From Planctomycetales bacterium (GTDB lineage Bacteria > Planctomycetota > SBBH01), in assembly GCA_005239795.1 (NCBI GenBank), contig SBBH01000219.1, positions 1 through 7,109 on the forward strand: a stretch of DNA of 7,109 nucleotides, read 5' to 3'. The notes under the pieces are model-generated. The model was not told the origin of the DNA and did no database searches. It worked only from the letters and a program-made list of their open reading frames with translations. Position numbers and translations under genes: made by a program. Of this stretch, positions 4,681 to 7,109 are shown piece by piece (position 1 is the first letter of the stretch; every line of letters starts with the position of its first letter).

Positions 4681-7098
4681 ATGACAGCGCGTCCGAAGAA
4701 ATCGAAGACATCCCCCGCTGACGGGAGAAAGAGGGGAAAAGCCGCCGGCGCCGCCGAGGGGCGGCGTCTCGTGATCGTGGAGTCGCCCACCAAAGCGCGC
4801 ACGATCGGGCGATTCCTGGGCCGCTCCTACACCGTGATGGCGTCGATGGGGCATGTGCGGGATCTTCTGAAGTCGCGCCTGGGAGTCGATCCCGAGAAGG
4901 AGTTCGAGCCGACCTACCGCGTGCTCCCCGCCAAGCGGGAAATCGTGAAGGCTCTGCAGGGGGAGGCCAAGCGCGCCACCGCCGTGTATCTGGCGCCCGA
5001 TCCCGACCGGGAGGGGGAGGCGATTGCCTGGCATCTTGTGCAAGCTCTCCAGATCCCCGCGGAAAAAGCCCACAGGGTCACCTTTCACGAAATCACCGAG
5101 CGGGCGGTCGCTGAGGCCTTCCGTCATGCTGGTGCCATCGACATGAACAAGGTGAACGCCTATCAGGCCCGGCGGATCCTCGATCGGATCGTGGGGTACC
5201 GTCTGAGCCCGCTTCTTTGGCAGCGAGTGGCGCGGGGGCTCTCGGCGGGTCGGGTGCAATCGGTGGCGGTGCGCCTGATCGTCGAGCGCGAAAAAGAGAT
5301 CGCGGCTTTCAAGTCCGAGACCTACTGGCGCGTGACGGCCGTCTGCCGGAGCCCGCGAGGCGGGGAACCTTTCGAGATGGTGCTTGTGGAAACCGGCGGC
5401 CAAAAGGTGCGCACGGGGGCGGAGCCTTCCGAGCGGACTCTAGACAAATACGAGGCGCACGCGATCGCCGAAGCGCTTTTACGAGGCTCCCTCGCCGTTT
5501 CGCGTCTGGCGACGCAGGAAAAAAACATCCACCCGCCCCCTCCCTTCACGACAAGCCTTCTGCAGCAGGCGGCCACCAACAGTCTCGGATTTTCTGCCAA
5601 GCGCACGATGGCTGCCGCCCAACAGCTGTATCAAGGAGTGGCCTTGGGCGGCGAGGGACCGGTGGGGCTTATCACCTATATGCGCACTGATTCCGTGCGC
5701 TTCGCGCCTGAGGCACTCACGGAGTGCCGCCGGGTGATCCGCGAGCGGTTCGGGCCCGAGTACGTCCCGCACGCGCCGCGCGCGTTCAAGGCGCGCAAGG
5801 CCGCCCAAGAGGCGCACGAGGCGATCCGGCCCACCGGATTTTCACGCGCGCCGGAGTCGGTCCAGAAGCATCTACCGCCGGACCTTTTTCGGCTGTACCG
5901 GCTGATTTGGGAACGGGCGATGGCTTCCCAGATGAGCGCCGCGCGCTACTTTGTGACTCAAGTCCAAGCTACTTCGGGGGGGCATCTTCTCTCGGCCTCG
6001 GGACGCACGGTCCTCTTCGACGGCTACACGAAGCTTGCCGCCCGGCCTGAGGAGGGGCCGATCCTCCCGGCGCTCGCTCAGGGGGATGCCCTAACGGTCG
6101 ACAAGGCCGTCCCCTCCCGCCACGAGACCCAGCCTCCCGCGCGCTATAGCGAGGCGACGCTTGTCAAGACGCTCGAGCATCTCGGGATCGGGCGGCCCAG
6201 CACCTACGCGCCGACCCTGTCGACCATTCAGGACCGCAGCTATGTTTTGAAGGAGGACAAGCGCCTGAAACCCACGCCGATGGGGACGCTGGTGACGGAG
6301 CTTCTCCTGGCGTATTTCCCGGAAGTGATGGACGTCGCGTTCACCAGCCGCATGGAAGAAGAGCTCGACGAGATTGCCGAATCCAAGATGGACTGGCGTC
6401 AGGTCCTGGCGGATTTCTACGGCCCCTTTGCGAAGTCGATGGCGGCTGCCGAGGCTTCCATGCAGGATGTCAAGAATGATGTCGAGGAAACGACCGAAAA
6501 ATGTCCGCAGTGTGGGAGGCTACTTCTGGTGAAATGGAGCCGCTTCGGAAAATTCTACGGCTGCACGGGGTTCAGCGAGAAAGATCCGGCCCAGCAGTGT
6601 AAATACCGGCGCCCTTTCGCCCCGGAAGAGGCGCGCCCGACGGGTCTCGCCTGTGATAAATGCGGGAAGGACATGGTGCGCGAGCGGGGGCGCTTCGGGC
6701 TCTATCTGCGTTGCCAGGACTATCCGGCCGCGTGCACCTTCACCATGAAACTCAACAAACAAGGGCACCCGGTCCGAAAATTCGACCCGGTTCCGACAGA
6801 CCAGGAGTGTGCGGCCTGCGGCAAACTACTCGTGGTGCGTGTCACGGCCCGTGGAAAACGCGGCCCCCGCCCTTTCCTCTCGTGCTCGGGGTTTCCGAAG
6901 TGCCGGGAGGCTGCCGATCTCCCGGAGGGTCTTGCGAGCCTGGGGGCCCAGGCCCTGGTTCGATGGCAGGTAAACGCCGTCAAAAACAAGGCGGATCTGG
7001 TAAAATACGCCGCCGCAATGGAAGATGGGGATCCCGGGCAAGCTGGCGCCAGGGAAGCTGGTCCGGAGCCGGAAAACGAAGGGGAGGATCCGGCGTGA
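4681..7098 (+). CDS. topA: DNA topoisomerase I (type IA), complete
   Basis: It relaxes negatively supercoiled DNA by cutting one strand through a 5'-phosphotyrosine and passing the other, in the nucleoid. The 805-residue length is typical. After a basic 28-residue N-terminal tail, the TOPRIM domain has VIVESPTKA with E34 and DPDREGEAIAWH with D107, D109 and E113, the Mg-binding residues. The type IA core has NAYQARRILDRIVGYRLSP (159-177) and LSAGRVQSVAVRLI (187-200), then LITYMRTDS (330-338), where Y333 is the catalytic tyrosine and R335 its conserved partner; EAHEAIRPT (377-385) and GIGRPSTYAPT (502-512) follow. Three four-Cys zinc ribbons close the protein: C608/C611/C628/C640, C658/C661/C678/C685 and C710/C713/C735/C741. 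An acidic, Pro/Gly-rich tail follows (about 781-805). ATG 4681 has only a weak GTAGAG (4665-4670) upstream. The next gene starts inside its stop codon. All key residues are present. Confidence 0.98.
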   Translation: MTARPKKSKTSPADGRKRGKAAGAAEGRRLVIVESPTKARTIGRFLGRSYTVMASMGHVRDLLKSRLGVDPEKEFEPTYRVLPAKREIVKALQGEAKRATAVYLAPDPDREGEAIAWHLVQALQIPAEKAHRVTFHEITERAVAEAFRHAGAIDMNKVNAYQARRILDRIVGYRLSPLLWQRVARGLSAGRVQSVAVRLIVEREKEIAAFKSETYWRVTAVCRSPRGGEPFEMVLVETGGQKVRTGAEPSERTLDKYEAHAIAEALLRGSLAVSRLATQEKNIHPPPPFTTSLLQQAATNSLGFSAKRTMAAAQQLYQGVALGGEGPVGLITYMRTDSVRFAPEALTECRRVIRERFGPEYVPHAPRAFKARKAAQEAHEAIRPTGFSRAPESVQKHLPPDLFRLYRLIWERAMASQMSAARYFVTQVQATSGGHLLSASGRTVLFDGYTKLAARPEEGPILPALAQGDALTVDKAVPSRHETQPPARYSEATLVKTLEHLGIGRPSTYAPTLSTIQDRSYVLKEDKRLKPTPMGTLVTELLLAYFPEVMDVAFTSRMEEELDEIAESKMDWRQVLADFYGPFAKSMAAAEASMQDVKNDVEETTEKCPQCGRLLLVKWSRFGKFYGCTGFSEKDPAQQCKYRRPFAPEEARPTGLACDKCGKDMVRERGRFGLYLRCQDYPAACTFTMKLNKQGHPVRKFDPVPTDQECAACGKLLVVRVTARGKRGPRPFLSCSGFPKCREAADLPEGLASLGAQALVRWQVNAVKNKADLVKYAAAMEDGDPGQAGAREAGPEPENEGEDPA
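7083..7087 (+). promoter_or_regulatory. Shine-Dalgarno for the gene downstream of topA
   Basis: GGAGG lies in the last codons of topA, seven bases before GTG 7095, an ideal spacing. It is the main evidence that a new gene begins at the topA stop codon. Confidence 0.6.
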
Positions 7099-7109
7099 CT
7101 CTTTCAAGG
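7095..7109 (+). CDS. 5' start of the gene downstream of topA (partial, unidentified)
   Basis: GTG 7095-7097 overlaps the topA stop as GTGA and is preceded by GGAGG at seven bases. Only five codons are in the window (read as MTLSR). The same GTGA arrangement is used at 1241, so it is a credible start. In several bacterial groups topA is followed by trmFO or the recombinase gene xerC, which makes one of these a reasonable guess from context, but five residues cannot identify the product. Confidence 0.5.

Noticed and set aside
4570..5403. Minus-strand open frame (277 codons) over the GT2 end and the topA start
   Set aside because: It is antisense to the TOPRIM region of topA; the His/Arg/Leu-rich translation matches nothing recognisable.
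6903..6925. Inverted repeat CCGGGAG / CTCCCGG inside topA
   Set aside because: The arms are only seven bases with a nine-base loop, within coding sequence for the third zinc ribbon; this is expected by chance at this GC content.
1..7109. Search for CRISPR arrays, tRNAs, insertion sequences, toxin-antitoxin or defence genes
   Set aside because: No spaced direct repeats, cloverleaf sequence, transposase motifs or small paired genes were seen by eye; the window is filled by glycosyltransferase genes and topA.

Overview
The window is about 64% GC by eye (estimated, not counted) and is gene-dense. Every supported gene lies on the + strand, with overlapping or nearly touching junctions. This suggests a high-GC bacterium. 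Use of GTG starts, strong Shine-Dalgarno sites and a bacterial-type TopA all fit. The phylum cannot be assigned from the sequence alone, and nothing points to a plasmid, phage or transposon.

Layout. Bases 1-101 are unusually AT-rich (47 of 101 bases are G or C) and probably hold the tail of an upstream gene plus the leader of the cluster. Four glycosyltransferase genes follow: a GT4-type cytosolic enzyme (102-1244), a multi-spanning GT-C/GT39-type membrane enzyme (1241-2779), a second GT4-type enzyme (about 2746-3891) and a GT2-type DPM1-like enzyme (3905-4651). The first junction is a GTGA overlap, the second an overlap and the third a 13-base gap, so they look like one transcription unit. 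A GC-rich hairpin sits in the last codons of the GT2 gene. After 29 bases comes a complete topA (4681-7098), encoding DNA topoisomerase I with an intact TOPRIM/type IA core and three C-terminal four-cysteine zinc ribbons. The last 15 bases open a further gene at a GTG that overlaps the topA stop and has a good Shine-Dalgarno.

How the genes may work together (inference). The GT2 enzyme resembles polyprenyl-phosphate sugar synthases, and GT-C enzymes use polyprenyl-phosphate sugars as donors outside the cytoplasmic membrane. The two could form a donor-making and donor-using pair, while the two GT4 enzymes add sugars from nucleotide donors on the cytosolic side of the same glycan. No sugar, acceptor, flippase or polymerase can be named from this window. 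topA is a housekeeping gene and probably only a neighbour.

No tRNA, rRNA, CRISPR array, insertion sequence, toxin-antitoxin pair or defence system was seen. The most unusual sequence-level signals are a perfect 11-bp-arm palindrome inside the second GT4 gene that spans exactly eight codons, four copies of the octamer GCGATCGC, and a His-Pro-Asp replacement of the usual Asp-X-Asp motif in the GT2 enzyme.
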